64,000 nucleotides of DNA from Sanderia malayensis (GCA_013076295.1 RQOL01000876.1:1054001-1118000), one strand, 5' to 3'. Positions 44,318 to 58,208 are shown, numbered from the stretch's first letter. Notes: generated by a model from the letters alone, not told the origin. Numbers and translations: made by a program.

Positions 44318-47300
44318 ATGGATAAAGAAGAAATAAAAGGTAAATTTATTTACGAATATGTCCGAGACGAGAATAATTACTAGCAGAAAAGTTGACTAAC
44401 GAGTCTCAGTTGTTTATTCTGTCATAATAATAATGTTATTTAATAATATTATTTTGGTAAACTTTGCAAGTATTACAAGTAATTCTGTTATCAATCAGGA
44501 CCATTTTTGATTGTCCTCCTCCTCTGTTTGTGTTGTTGTAAGCTTTTTATATTTTACAGAAAAATTTTACAAGTACATTGCCAAGGCAAAAAATCTGATA
44601 AAAGAAAATGAATTTTCAAAAGCCTTGGTATGCTATGAAAGGGCTTTTGGCCTCAGCCAATCCAAAAAGCTGGAGCAGAAAATTATCAAGTTAAAAGTAT
44701 ATACTAATGTGTAATTCCTATTCTTATGACCAGTGTATTTTTCATTTTGAAGATCATTTCATATTCATTAAATGTTTATTGTTAAGTTTTAATATTATTT
44801 ACAGAAATTTATTGAGGCTCTTGACGACTCTGATGATTATGATGAAAAAGATGGTGATGATGTGTATACAAGCATTGATGGACTTAAAATATTTAAAGAT
44901 ATGTGGGGAAAGCTGTACGTTCATCAGCAGGAAGGTGTGAAATGGCTGTGGAATCTGTTCATGCAAAAGAGAGGTGGAATTTTAGGTGACGACATGGGGT
45001 ATGCAAGTTCACAAACTCAAACTTTGTTTAATAGGATATTATTAAAATAAATTGAAAAGAACCAAAACAAGTGAGAATAAGCTTCAACCGGTTTTTAATT
45101 ATTCTGTTTTGCTTTGTTTTGTTTAGTTTGGGTAAAACAATCCAGATCATTGCCTTTTTAACTGGTATGTTTGATGCAGAGAAAGTGAAACATGTTCTTA
45201 TTGTCATGCCAGTATCATTGATAGCAAATTGGAGTCAAGAATTTGAAAGCTGGTATTGTAATATATTTACCATCACTATAACTTATCCAATTCAATTATC
45301 CATGCAATCAGCAATATCCTTAATTGCAAATCTGTTGTGTCAATAACAGGGCACCCGGGATTCGTTTGGCAAAATTTCATGGAGCCAAAAACAAAAGGGA
45401 CAAAGAATTATTGAAAATTCAAAACAAAACTGGTATTGTCATGACATCATATGGCATGCTGGTCTCAAACTGTGATAAGCTTGGAACTCTGCAAGATAGA
45501 ACATTCATTTGGGTTGCTACTTTAGTTATTATACTTACTTGCCTTTTGGTTCAATTTTTCAAAAGAAATCCCAATAACGACAGATTGAGTATTAACCATT
45601 ACTATTATTTAATTTTAGGATTACATTATACTGGATGAGGGTCATAAGATCAAGAACCCAACTAAGACAACAAAATGTGCCAAAGCAATTCCAGCCAAAA
45701 ATCATCTCATACTAACAGGAACACCAGTTCAAAATAACTTAATGGTTGTTGTTTATATCATTGTTTGATAAATATACGATGTTATATTATATATTGTATT
45801 ATGATATTTTCAGTAGTATATTTGCTATATCGCTGTGTTATGATAATCTTCTAGGAGCTTTGGTCATTGGTTGATTTCATCACAAAAGGTGGACTACTTG
45901 GAACCTCAAAGACGTTTAAAACTGAATTTGAAACTCCAATTGTCAGGGTAATCATGATTTCGTCATTCTGCTTTGTTGTTTATTTGCACATTGTTAATAT
46001 GATTTATATTGTGAGTGTTTTGTTAAGGCAAGAGAGCGTGATGCGACAGATTATGAAAAGAAAATGGGCAATCAAATATCAGCAACACTCACAAGAATGA
46101 TCAAGCCATTTTTTCTGCAAAGAACCAAGAAGGAGGTTTTTGGCAATGTTAAAGAAGATGATGAGCCTGATTGTAATGCCAATGAAGTTGACAATGTGTA
46201 TGTAATTAGTGTATCTACTTACTCTAATGCATTGACTTTTGACGATCTGTTACGGCTTTTGTTATTCCTGCTAGCTCTAGTCAATTTCTAGCTCTTATAA
46301 TTTTCTTCAGCAAACAATAGCTTTTTTCTAACTCTTTTAATTGTCTTCTGCAAGTTCTAATTTTCTAATCTTTCTCTGCAAATTCTGATTGTTCTGTTTG
46401 ATTTATTTGTTGTTTGTGAACTGTTCTCATCTTCTACCATATACATGATGTAGCATGTTGTACTGTAAGTCCTTGATTAAGCCCCCAGGGCTTATTTCAC
46501 AAAAAATATTTTAGGGTGGGGGCTTATTCGAGGATTTACGGTATTCTAATTGTTTGTTATTTCATTAGTTTTCCATTATTATCTTTCTCAGTTGTAAGAA
46601 GCAAGATTTTGACATGACAGAAAAACGTGACATTATCATCTGGCTTTTTCTAACTGAAATTCAGCTGGATATTTATAAAAATTTCCTTCAGCTGGATAAT
46701 GTCAAAGAGGTAAAAAGGCACTTTTCGTATTAATAATATACCATAACTTTATATCCAGTAGTTGAGTTATTAATAATTCATTTGCTTTTAATTGAGTAGG
46801 TAATGCGCAGTACAAGATCGCCCCTTGCTGATCTCACCATGTTGAAAAAAATTGCTGACCATCCCAAACTTTTATCATCGCATGTTTGTCAACAACTTGG
46901 GCTCAATCACGAAATGTATTTCATTATTTTATTTACTAATTTTCTCACATTACCTTGTATCATTATTTTGTTTATTAACAATAAATACATCTGCTGTTCA
47001 GGGAAAGTGAAGATGTATTATTACAAGAATCATCCAAGCTTCAATTTACACTTGCCTTAGTAAAACATCTCAAGCAGAATGGACATCGCATTTTGGTATT
47101 CAGCCAGTCAAGAAAAATGTTGGATATTGTTGACAAGATTTTGACCCACGAGGTACTCAAAATTAATCGATTAAACCATCAATATATGTTGTTGCTGTAT
47201 TCTTTCGTTGTACTCTTAGCAAAGGGAATATTTATAAGTATAGTATATTTGATGATCTATTTTTTATTATGTTTCCTGATTAGAATATAAAGGTGATGAG

Positions 47301-50300
47301 ATTTGATGGACGAATTACCAACCCAGATGAAAGGCAAAAGTTGATCAACACTTTCCAATCTGATCAAAGCTATACTTGTTGTCTTCTTACTACACAGGCA
47401 AGTCCTGGAATCGTTATGTAATTATTATAATTATCAAAATTTATTCATCTTTAGCTAATGCTTCTTGATGCTTTTACATGTTTTGTTCGCATTCTATAAG
47501 GTTGGTGCTGTCGGCTTGAATCTGACTGGGGCAAACAGAGTCATCATATGTAAGTCATCAATTTATATTGTTTTATTATTATTTTCAGATAATTTGTTTA
47601 TTCTTCTTTAACGCTCTATTTAAATTTTAACTCTCCATCTCCTTCTACATAATCTTCTATTTCCCTAAAACGTTTTCACTATCTCTTATTTTTTATGATC
47701 TCTAATCTTCTATTGTCTCCACTATTCTTCCACGAGCTCTAATCTTCTTGTAATGTCTCTATTCTTGTTCGACAAGCTCTAATCTTCTTCTAATGTCTCT
47801 ATTGTTTCTATAAGCTTCAATCTTTTTCTAATGTCTCCACTATTCTTCCACGAGCTCTAACCTTTTTCTGGTGCCTCTGCTGTTCTTCTACGAGCTCTAA
47901 TCTTCTTCCAATGTTTCTATTATTCTTCCACGACCTCTAATCTTCTTGTAATGTCTCTATTGTTCTTCTACGATCTCTAATCTTCTTCTAATGTTGCTAT
48001 TATTCTTCCACGACCTCTAATCTTTTTTAATGTCTCTATTGTTCTTCTACGATCTCTAATCTTCTTGTAATGTTTCTATTATTCGTCCACGACCTCTAAT
48101 CTTTTTGTAATGTCTCTATTGTTCTTCTACGATCTCTAATCTTCTTCTAATGTTTCTATTATTCTTCTACGAGCTCTAATCTTCTTGTAATGTCTCTATT
48201 CTTGTTCGACAAGCTCTAATCTTCTTCTAATGTCTCTATTGTTTCTATAAGCTTCAATCTTTTTCTAATGTCTCCACTATTCTTCCACGAGCTCTAACCT
48301 TTTTCTGGTGCCTCTGCTGTTCTTCTACGAGCTCTAATCTTCTTCCAATGTTTCTATTATTCTTCCACGACCTCTAATCTTCTTGTAATGTCTCTATTGT
48401 TCTTCTACGATCTCTAATCTTCTTCTAATGTTTCTATTATTCTTCCACGACCTCTAATCTTCTTGTAATGTCTCTATTGTTCTTCTACGAGCTCTAATCT
48501 TCTTCTAATGTTTCTATTATTCTTCCACGACCTCTAATCTTTTTGTAATGTCTCTATTGTTCTTCTACGATCTCTAATCTTCTTCTAATGTTTCTATTAT
48601 TCGTCCACGACCTCTAATCTTCTTGTAATGTCTCTATTGTTCTTCTACGAGCTCTAATCTTCTTCTAATGTTTCTATTATTCTTCCACGACCTCTAATCT
48701 TCTTGTAATGTCTCTATTGTTCTTCTACGAGCTCTAATCTTCTTCTAATGTTTCTATTATTCTTCCACGACCTCTAATCTTTTTGTAATATCTCTATTGT
48801 TCTTCTACGATCTCTAATCTTCTTCTAATGTTTCTATTATTCGTCCACGACCTCTAATCTTCTTGTAATGTCTCTATTGTTCTTCTACGATCTCTAATCT
48901 TCTTCTAATGTTTCTATTATTCTTCCACGACCTCTAATCTTCTTGTAATGTCTCTATTGTTCTTCTACGAGCTCTAATCTTCTTCTAATGTTTCTATTAT
49001 TCTTCCACGACCTCTAATCTTTTTGTAATGTCTCTATTGTTCTTCTACGATCTCTAATCTTCTTCTAATGTTTCTATTATTCGTCCACGACCTCTAATCT
49101 TCTTGTAATGTCTCTATTGTTCTTCTACGAGCTCTAATCTTCTTCTAATGTTTCTATTATTCTTCCACGACCTCTAATCTTCTTGTAATGTCTCTATTGT
49201 TCTTCTACGAGCTCTAATCTTCTTCTAATGTTTCTATTATTCTTCCACGACCTCTAATCTTTTTGTAATGTCTCTATTGTTCTTCTACGATCTCTAATCT
49301 TCTTCTAATGTTTCTATTATTCGTCCACGACCTCTAATCTTCTTGTAATGTCTCTATTGTTCTTCTACGATCTCTAATCTTCTTCTAATGTTTCTATTAT
49401 TCTTCCACGACCTCTAATCTTTTTGTAATGTCTCTATTGTTCTTCTACGATCTCTAATCTTCTTCTAATGTTTCTATTATTCGTCCACGACCTCTAATCT
49501 TCTTGTAATGTCTCTATTGTTCTTCTACGAGCTCTAATCTTCTTCTAATGTTTCTATTATTCTTCCACGACCTCTAATCTTCTTGTAATGTCTCTATTGT
49601 TCTTCTATGAGCTCTAATCTTCTTCTAATGTTTCTATTATTCTTCCACGACCTCTAATCTTTTTGTAATGTCTCTATTGTTCTTCTACGATCTCTAATCT
49701 TCTTCTAATGTTTCTATTATTCTTCCACGACCTCTAATCTTCTTGTAATGTCTCTATTGTTCTTCTACGATCTCTAATCTTCTTCTAATGTTTCTATTAT
49801 TCTTCCACGACCTCTAATCTTCTTGTAATGTCTCTATTGTTCTTCTACGAGCTCTAATCTTCTTCTAATGTTTCTATTATTCTTCCACGACCTCTAATCT
49901 TTTTGTAATATCTCTATTGTTCTTCTACGATCTCTAATCTTCTTCTAATGTTTCTATTATTCGTCCACGACCTCTAATCTTCTTGTAATGTCTCTATTGT
50001 TCTTCTACGATCTCTAATCTTCTTCTAATGTTTCTATTATTCTTCCACGACCTCTAATCTTCTTGTAATGTCTCTATTGTTCTTCTACGAGCTCTAATCT
50101 TCTTCTAATGTTTCTATTATTCTTCCACGACCTCTAATCTTTTTGTAATGTCTCTATTGTTCTTCTACGATCTCTAATCTTCTTCTAATGTTTCTATTAT
50201 TCTTCCACGACCTCTAATCTTCTTGTAATGTCTCTATTGTTCTTCTACGATCTCTAATCTTCTTCTAATGTTTCTATTATTCTTCCACGACCTCTAATCT

Positions 50301-53300
50301 TCTTGTAATGTCTCTATTGTTCTTCTACGAGCTCTAATCTTCTTCTAATGTTTCTATTATTCTTCCACGACCTCTAATCTTTTTGTAATGTCTCTATTGT
50401 TCTTCTACGATCTCTAATCTTCTTCTAATGTTTCTATTATTCGTCCACGACCTCTAATCTTCTTGTAATGTCTCTATTGTTCTTCTACGATCTCTAATCT
50501 TCTTCTAATGTTTCTATTATTCGTCCACGACCTCTAATCTTTTTGTAATGTCTCTATTGTTCTTCTACGAGCTCTAATCTTCTTCTAATGTTTCTATTAT
50601 TCGTCCACGACCTCTAATCTTTTTGTAATGTCTCTATTGTTCTTCTACGAGCTCTAATCTTCTTCTAATGTTTCTATTATTCGTCCACGACCTCTAATCT
50701 TCTTGTAATGTCTCTATTGTTCTTCTACGAGCTCTAATCTTCTTCTAATGTTTCTATTATTCGTCCACGACCTCTAATCTTTTTGTAATGTCTCTATTGT
50801 TCTTCTACGATCTCTAATCTTCTTCTAATGTTTCTATTATTCGTCCACGACCTCTAATCTTCTTGTAATGTCTCTATTGTTCTTCTACGATCTCTAATCT
50901 TCTTCTAATGTTTCTATTATTCGTCCACGACCTCTAATCTTCTTGTAATGTCTCTATTGTTCTTCTACGATCTCTAATCTTCTTCTAATGTTTCTATTAT
51001 TCTTCCACGACCTCTAATCTTTTTGTAATGTCTCTATTGTTCTTCTACGAGCTCTAATCTTCTTCTAATGTTTCTATTATTCGTCCACGACCTCTAATCT
51101 TTTTGTAATGTCTCTATTGTTCTTCTACGAGCTCTAATCTTCTTCTAATGTTTCTATTATTCGTCCACGACCTCTAATCTTTTTGTAATGTCTCTATTGT
51201 TCTTCTACGATCTCTGATCTTCTTCTAATGTTTCTATTATTCGTCCACGACCTCTATCTTTTTTTTTTGTCCACGACCTCTAATCTTCTTGTAATGTCTC
51301 TATTGTTCTTCTACGAGCTCTAATCTTCTTCTAATGTTTCTATTATTCTTCCACGACCTCTAATCTTCTTGTAATGTCTCTATTGATCTTCTACGAGCTC
51401 TAATCTTCTTCTAATGTTTCTATTATTCTTCCACGACCTCTAATCTTTTTGTAATGTCTCTATTGTTCTTCTACGATCTCTAATCTTCTTCTAATGTTTC
51501 TATTATTTGTCCACGACCTCTAATCTTCTTGTAATGTCTCTATTGTTCTTCTACGATCTCTAATCTTCTTCTAATGTTTCTATTATTCTTCCACGACCTC
51601 TAATCTTTTTGTAATGTCTCTTTTGTTCTTCTACGATCTCTAATCATCTTCTAATGTTTCTATTATTCGTCCACGACCTCTAATCTTCTTGTAATGTCTC
51701 TATTGTTCTTCTACGATCTCTAATCTTCTTCTAATGTTTCTATTATTCGTCCACGACCTCTAATCTTTTTGTAATGTCTCTATTGTTCTTCTACGATCTC
51801 TAATCTTCTTCTAATGTTTCTATTATTCGTCCACGACCTCTAATCTTTTTGTAATGTCTCTATTGTTCTTCTACGAGCTCTAATCTTCTTCTAATGTTTC
51901 TATTATTCTTCCACGACCTCTAATCTTTTTGTAATGTCTCTATTGTTCTTCTACGAGCTCTAATCTTCTTCTAATGTTTCTATTATTCGTCCACGACCTC
52001 TAATCTTTTTGTAATGTCTCTATTGTTCTTCTACGAGCTCTAATCTTCTTCTAATGTTTCTATTATTCGTCCACGACCTCTAATCTTTTTGTAATGTCTC
52101 TATTGTTCTTCTACGATCTCTAATCTTCTTCTAATGTTTCTATTATTCGTCCACGACCTCTAATCTTCTTGTAATGTCTCTATTGTTCTTCTACGATCTC
52201 TAATCTTCTTCTAATGTTCCATTATTCGTCCACGACCTCTAATCTTCTTGTAATGTCTCTATTGTTCTTCTACGAGCTCTAATCTTCTTCTAATGTTTCT
52301 ATTATTCGTCCACGACCTCTAATCTTTTTGTAATGTCTCTATTGTTCTTCTACGAGCTCTAATCTTCTTCTAATGTTTCTATTATTCGTCCACGACCTCT
52401 AATCTTTTTGTAATGTCTCTATTGTTCTTCTACGAGCTCTAATCTTCTTCTAATGTTTCTATTATTCGTCCACGACCTCTAATCTTTTTGTAATGTCTCT
52501 ATTGTTCTTCTACGATCTCTAATCTTCTTCTAATGTTTCTATTATTCGTCCACGACCTCTAATCTTCTTGTAATGTCTCTATTGTTCTTCTACGAGCTCT
52601 AATCTTCTTCTAATGTTTCTATTATTCGTCCACGACCTCTAATCTTTTTGTAATGTCTCTATTGTTCTTCTACGAGCTCTAATCTTCTTCTAATGTTTCT
52701 ATTATTCGTCCACGACCTCTAATCTTTTTGTAATGTCTCTATTGTTCTTCTACGATCTCTAATCTTCTTCTAATGTTTCTATTATTCGTCCACGACCTCT
52801 AATTTTTTTGTAATGTCTCTATTGTTCTTCTACGAGCTCTAATCTTCTTCTAATGTTTCTATTATTCGTCCACGACCTCTAATCTTTTTGTAATGTCTCT
52901 ATTGTTCTTCTACGAGCTCTAATCTTCTTCTAATGTTTCTATTATTCGTCCACGACCTCTAATCTTTTTGTAATGTCTCTATTGTTCTTCTACGATCTCT
53001 AATCTTCTTCTAATGTTTCTATTATTCGTCCACGACCTCTAATCTTCTTGTAATGTCTCTATTGTTCTTCTACGAGCTCTAATCTTCTTCTAATGTTTCT
53101 ATTATTCGTCCACGACCTCTAATCTTTTTGTAATGTCTCTATTGTTCTTCTACGAGCTCTAATCTTCTTCTAATGTTTCTATTATTCGTCCACGACCTCT
53201 AATCTTTTTGTAATGTCTCTATTGTTCTTCTACGATCTCTAATCTTCTTCTAATGTTTCTATTATTCGTCCACGACCTCTAATCTTCTTGTAATGTCTCT

Positions 53301-56300
53301 ATTGTTCTTCTACGAGCTCTAATCTTCTTCTAATGTTTCTATTATTCGTCCACGACCTCTAATCTTTTTGTAATGTCTCTATTGTTCTTCTACGATCTCT
53401 AATCTTCTTCTAATGTTTCTATTATTCTTCCACGACCTCTAATCTTTTTGTAATGTCTCTATTGTTCTTCTACGATCTCTAATCTTCTTCTAATGTTTCT
53501 ATTATTCTTCCACGACCTCTAATCTTTTTGTAATGTCTCTATTGTTCTTTTACCAGCTTTGATCTTCTTCTAATGTTTCTATTATTCTTCCACGACCTCT
53601 AATCTTCTTGTAATGTCTCTATTGTTCTTCTACGATCTCTAATCTTCTTCCAATGTTTCTATTATTCGTCCACGACCTCTAATCTTTTTGTAATGTCTCT
53701 ATTGTTCTTTTACCAGCTTTGATCTTCTTCTACTCTGTTATACTTCCACAAGCTCTACTTCTTTCCCAACGCTTTTTTTAATCGTGTTATTTACATTGTT
53801 TACTTTTATTTCTAGTCGACCCAAGCTGGAATCCTGGTAGTGACGCTCAAGCTGTTGACAGGCAAGCAGTTTTTATCTCTTATTGTGCTGCTTAAACTTT
53901 ATTTTTTACGTATTACTTGGTTTCGAGTTCGATTTCATTATAGCTTTATTTATATGCAAGTAATGGTTTTATCCCAGAGCTTATCGAATCGGCCAACGTA
54001 AAGATGTGATTGTTTACCGGCTCATCACGTGTGGAAGCATTGAGGAAAAGATATACAGAAAGCAAATATTCAAAATGTCAATTTCAAATCAAGCAACTGG
54101 TGCCTCGAAGGATCCATACAGGTAATTTATATTCTTCTATGTTTCAGTATATTTTCTCTTGTTTCATTGGTAATTATCGATAAAATTATACAAAGTCTCA
54201 GGCTGAGATTTTATGTGTTTTATTTTAGATATTTTGCAAGAAATGAGCTTCGAGATCTGTTTATTCTGGAAGATCCAAGAGAATGCATTACATATGGAAT
54301 ATTAGAAGAATTGCATCCAAGACAACATGTTCTCAGTCCGACAATTAAACAACATTTCGATTTTCTTAACTCATTAGGTACACACATATATTATAGAGTA
54401 AAAAACTCTCACATAAGAACCAATGGACTCCAGACCGATATTTCTACACAATACAATAGAGGAAACAATGGCCGATTGTGTTAGAACAATAGGCTGATGC
54501 AGGAATTGTAGGTTCTTATATGCGGGTTTTTACTGTATATATTTTGCAGTTTTTGACAATTATAGTAACTATCTTCTTTTACCCTGTCTTGCCTTACTTA
54601 TAACCAAATTAATATCTTGACGTATCTTGAATGCAGGAATTTATGGCATCAGTGATCACTGTCTTTTGTACTCAAAAGAGGCTGTTACGATTGATAATGA
54701 TAATGATCACAGCACGGACGTAGAAATCATTGAAAGGGTATGTCAATTGGTTTTCAATCAATTACGTATGGCAATCAATGCCATTGGGCCTGCAAAATTA
54801 ATTGAAATTGATATAAATGTCATTGACACAGATTTGAGTGTCCGTTTTTTAACAATTTGGGGTCTATTTTTACTGACGAGATTTCTTCCCACCATTCAAT
54901 CATGTACGTTAATCATTCATATCTATCAATGCTGCAACTTTAGGCCAAAAGGGCAGAGGAATTGGTGTTATCAGAAAAGAATATTTGTGCTGAATTATCA
55001 GAGTTGTGTCTCAATGAAAAAGTATTGAAGAAGTCTTCAACAGATCCAACAAAATGTTCATCTGTAGAGGAGGTAAACCATGGCATTTTTTACCATACCA
55101 CACTCACAGACACCCATGAAGAAGTTATACCCAAATTTATGCAACTTCTAATTTTTTCTATGGTAATCGAAGGTTTTTGCTTTCAGGTAGTGGATGACAT
55201 CGGAACTGTTGAAGATAAAAATAACATAATACTTGCAAGGTAAGTGAAGCCTGTTTTGTCATGCAGTGCAAGTTGATTTCGTAATGAGAAGTACAGGAGG
55301 ATAATTTTCTTGAAATCGAATTTTTTTTCAGGGACTCGATTTGCGAACCTGTGGTTTCGAATGTCACTGAAATATATGATGATATTTCTGTAATACCAGA
55401 GACAATATTGATTGATGATGATGATAGTGATGATCAACATGATTCGGTGCGATCGATTGATGATTGTGCGGATGTTGTTGATGCTGGCCACAGTCCCATT
55501 GTTATCAAATCAAGTGATCAAATTGATAAACGCGATTTAAGTATGAATGTAAGTGATTTGGAGTCAAAGAAAGAGTTCGAGAGTGAACAATCGTCCTCTC
55601 CAAAACCTCAAGAAAACGGCACTTCAAACATGATGGATGATTATTCAGATGCTAAGGAGGATATCAATTTAAATACTTCAAGCGAATGTGATAAAAATTT
55701 GGAGTTTCCTGATATCTCTGATAAAGCGAGAAGCTTAAGTTCGAGTACAACAACACAACCAATACAAGAGGACATTGATTTGTTTTCAGATGAAGCCCGT
55801 GATAGTTATTATCAGCATGATTCGGTGGGATCGCTTGATGATTATGTTGATGTTGTTGATGCTGGCTGCAGTCCCATTGTTATCAAATCAAGTGATCAAA
55901 TTGATAAAGGCGATTTAAGTATGAATGTAAGTGATTTGGAATCAAAGGAAGAGTTCGAGAGCGAACAGTCGTCCTCTGCAAAACCTCGAAAATGCGGCAC
56001 TTCAAGCATGATGGATGATTATTCAGATGCTAAGGAGGACATCAATTTAAATACTTCAGGCGAATCTGATAAAAATTTGGAGTTTCCTGATATTTGTGAT
56101 AAGGCGAGAAGCTCAGGTTTGAGTGCAACAACACAACCAATACAAGAGGACATTGATTTATTTTCCGATGAAGCCCGTGATAGTTATTATCAGCATGATT
56201 CGGTGGGATCGATTGATGATTATGTTGATGTTGTTGATGTTGGTTGCAGTCCCATTGTTATCAAGTCAAGTGATCAAATTGATAAAGGCGATTTAAGTAT

Positions 56301-57584
56301 GAATGTAAGTGATCTGGAATCAAAGGAAGAGTTTGAGAGCGAACAGTCGTCCTTTCCAAAACCTGGAAAAAACAGCACTTCAAGCATGATTGGTGATTAT
56401 TCAGATGCTAAGGAGGACATCAATTTAAATACTTCAAGCGAATGTGATAAAAATTTGGAGTTTCCTGATGTCTCTGATAAATGGAGAAGCTTAAGTTCGA
56501 GTGCCACAACACAACCAATGCGAGAGGACATTGATTTATTTTCAGATGAAGCCCGTGGTTTGTCAGTTACTGATTTAGAAGCCATGGAAGCTGACACTGT
56601 ATTATTAAATCAATCAGATTATGACGATCCAGGGATGAACCTGCTTCACTCAGGAACGAATCTATACAATCTTGAAGTCGACAGCTCTTATCCAAAGGTG
56701 AGTCCTTGTGATCTTGATCTCGAGAGCTCTGATCTAAAAGTAGATTCTTGTGATCCTAAAACCGATATGTCCAATCCATGGATGAATCCTTCCGATCTTG
56801 AAATCGCTACCACTAATCCAGAGGTGAATAATTACGACTGTGAGCCAAATTTTCGTGATCTTGAGTTAAATAATTGTGAAGTCATTAGTGACGAAACAGA
56901 ATCTGAAGATGAGGTGCTTGTGAAATCAAGACGCAGTTTGAGAAAAAGCATTCTGCAACAACACAATTCGTCACTTGACAATTCCATCAAGTCATTCGAT
57001 TCATCAATCGATGCGCACGATGCTGACACTGTTTCAATTTCTGAGCCCGATCCACTCCCTCCTTTGTGGGTCTGGAATAAACCATTTTACAAAAGATGTC
57101 CTGGCAAGCCATCCAAAGATCCTTCTGACTCCATTCAAGATTTTGCAATGGCAGATACTGTACAATTGTTACAAGAAAGCCATACGTGGCTTGATTCACC
57201 TTTGCAAAATGAAACCAAATCTATTCCACAAGGTATGGGAATCATATTTTTTATTTTTATGTTATTATAACTTTGATTATTCTGCTTTTCATAATAATCT
57301 ATTGAATTATATGTTGATATTGTTTTATTGCAGCCAAAAGATTTGAATGTCCAAATGGTGAACATGATTGGAATGATGAATTCAATAGGAGGCCATGCAA
57401 ATGTTTATTGAATATTGAGAAACTGGAGGAGTATGAGAAATTGATAGAAGAAGGTGAATGTTTTGAAATTATTGATGAGCCATCATTGGCTGCTGATAGT
57501 TATATGAAGGCTTTGGATATTTCTGATCATGATTTAAAAATTCAAGAAGCTGTCTGTTCTTATGCACTCCAGAGCATCTTTTAG
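44318..57584 (+). CDS. ERCC6L: ERCC6L/PICH Snf2-family DNA translocase (21 exons)
   Basis: Exons: 44318-44339, 44560-44696, 44805-44998, 45127-45252, 45350-45512, 45619-45744, 45855-45947, 46028-46197, 46592-46709, 46800-46915, 47002-47152, 47284-47397, 47501-47549, 53816-53861, 53978-54121, 54229-54377, 54637-54737, 54944-55072, 55187-55239, 55332-57232, 57334-57584. They sum to 1450 codons plus stop, with all phases consistent. An N-terminal TPR-like segment (residues 8-53) precedes the Snf2 core, with motif I DDMGLGKT (to Thr122), DEGH box (220-223), LTGTPVQNN and the motif VI AYRIGQR (to 548). An acidic tail contains three 126-residue repeats (about 770-1147), and a C-terminal TPR-like helix pair ends the protein, as in vertebrate ERCC6L (1250 aa). 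PICH coats ultrafine anaphase DNA bridges. Introns 12 and 14 use GC donors. Intron 13 holds a 6-kb minisatellite. It looks intact. Confidence 0.92.
46463..46541. mobile_element. 79-bp AAGCCCC-type MITE in ERCC6L intron 8
   Basis: It is flanked by TA on both sides and starts CTGTAAGTCCTTGATTAAGC, ending as the near complement (GGATTTACGG). It shares the AAGCCCCC and TTTACGG words with the element at 11928-12340. Confidence 0.65.
47690..53740 (+). repeat. Minisatellite: 40-bp monomers in 80-bp dimers, about 6 kb
   Basis: The array fills most of ERCC6L intron 13. Two alternating 40-bp monomers make an 80-bp unit: one begins TCTTCTACGAGCTCTAATCT, the other TCTTCCACGACCTCTAATCT. There are roughly 150 monomers. 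Recurrent variant sites (G/T before CTCTAATCT, CTTCC/CGTCC, TTCTTG/TTTTTG) alternate in blocks, showing a higher-order pattern. The left edge (47690-48330) is more diverged and holds a roughly 437-bp internal duplication. A disruption with poly-T is at about 51257, and a 2-bp deletion at about 52217. The plus strand is strongly pyrimidine-rich. No ORF and no CRISPR-like spacers. Confidence 0.97.
55430..56560 (+). repeat. Triplicated 378-bp coding repeat in ERCC6L exon 20
   Basis: Units start at QHDSV, with CAT codons at 55438, 55816 and 56194, exactly 378 bp (126 codons) apart. Each unit holds [36 protein letters not shown] and [19 protein letters not shown] phrases. The copies are very similar, so duplication is recent or homogenised. 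It lies in the acidic, Ser-rich, probably disordered region. Confidence 0.95.
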
Positions 57585-58208
57585 TTTTAGGATCTTTTGC
57601 TTAATTTTAGGATTATCTTAATCTGTTAATAGCTTTCAGTGATTTCCGCCTATTTTTATAACCAAGATATAACCTTGGAGACTAACATTTCTCTGTGACT
57701 GAGTAATTATTTACGGTGTTGTATAATTAATTAATGTATGCTAACTCACGGTAATTAAAATCGACATTTAGAGTCAACTCTTTATCTAATGCTTTATGGC
57801 TCTGTCTGATTTTGTTCATATGCCTGATATTTGTCGATTAATTGGGTCAGTGGCTCAAACCTTTTTTCCGAGTGTTTTGATGTGACACCATTAACTGCAA
57901 TGAGAGTTAGAATTACTCTGATGATGATCGCTGGAATTTGCGATCGAATATATAGTTTTAATTTGATTTGATATTAAATCAACATGTTGGAGCTTCTCGT
58001 ATTACTTTTTGCAATTAAATTGAACTGTTTTCCATTTCGCAATTTTTGTGTTGTCTGCGTGATGTGAAAGAATAGAGAAAGTGGTGGTGGGTTTGAAATG
58101 CAATGGTGAAAAGAAGAGGCAAATACACACTTTCCAACCTGGAGAAGGCAGAATAATTTATTGACCTTTTATTCATGTGGAAGTACCTAATTATTTATTT
58201 CGACCATA
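57585..58208. other. ERCC6L 3' flank
   Basis: No gene. ATTAAA at 57754-57759 is a possible poly(A) signal for ERCC6L. The rest is AT-rich intergenic sequence. Confidence 0.35.

Noticed and set aside
47690..53740. Regular repeats resembling a CRISPR array
   Set aside because: There are no unique spacers: the 40-bp monomers are head-to-tail and near-identical, in an intron of an animal gene. It is a minisatellite.
55183..57365. Several minus-strand and alternate-frame ORFs over ERCC6L exons 19-21
   Set aside because: They are shadows of the repetitive coding exon. The plus-strand frame is supported by splicing, phase and homology.
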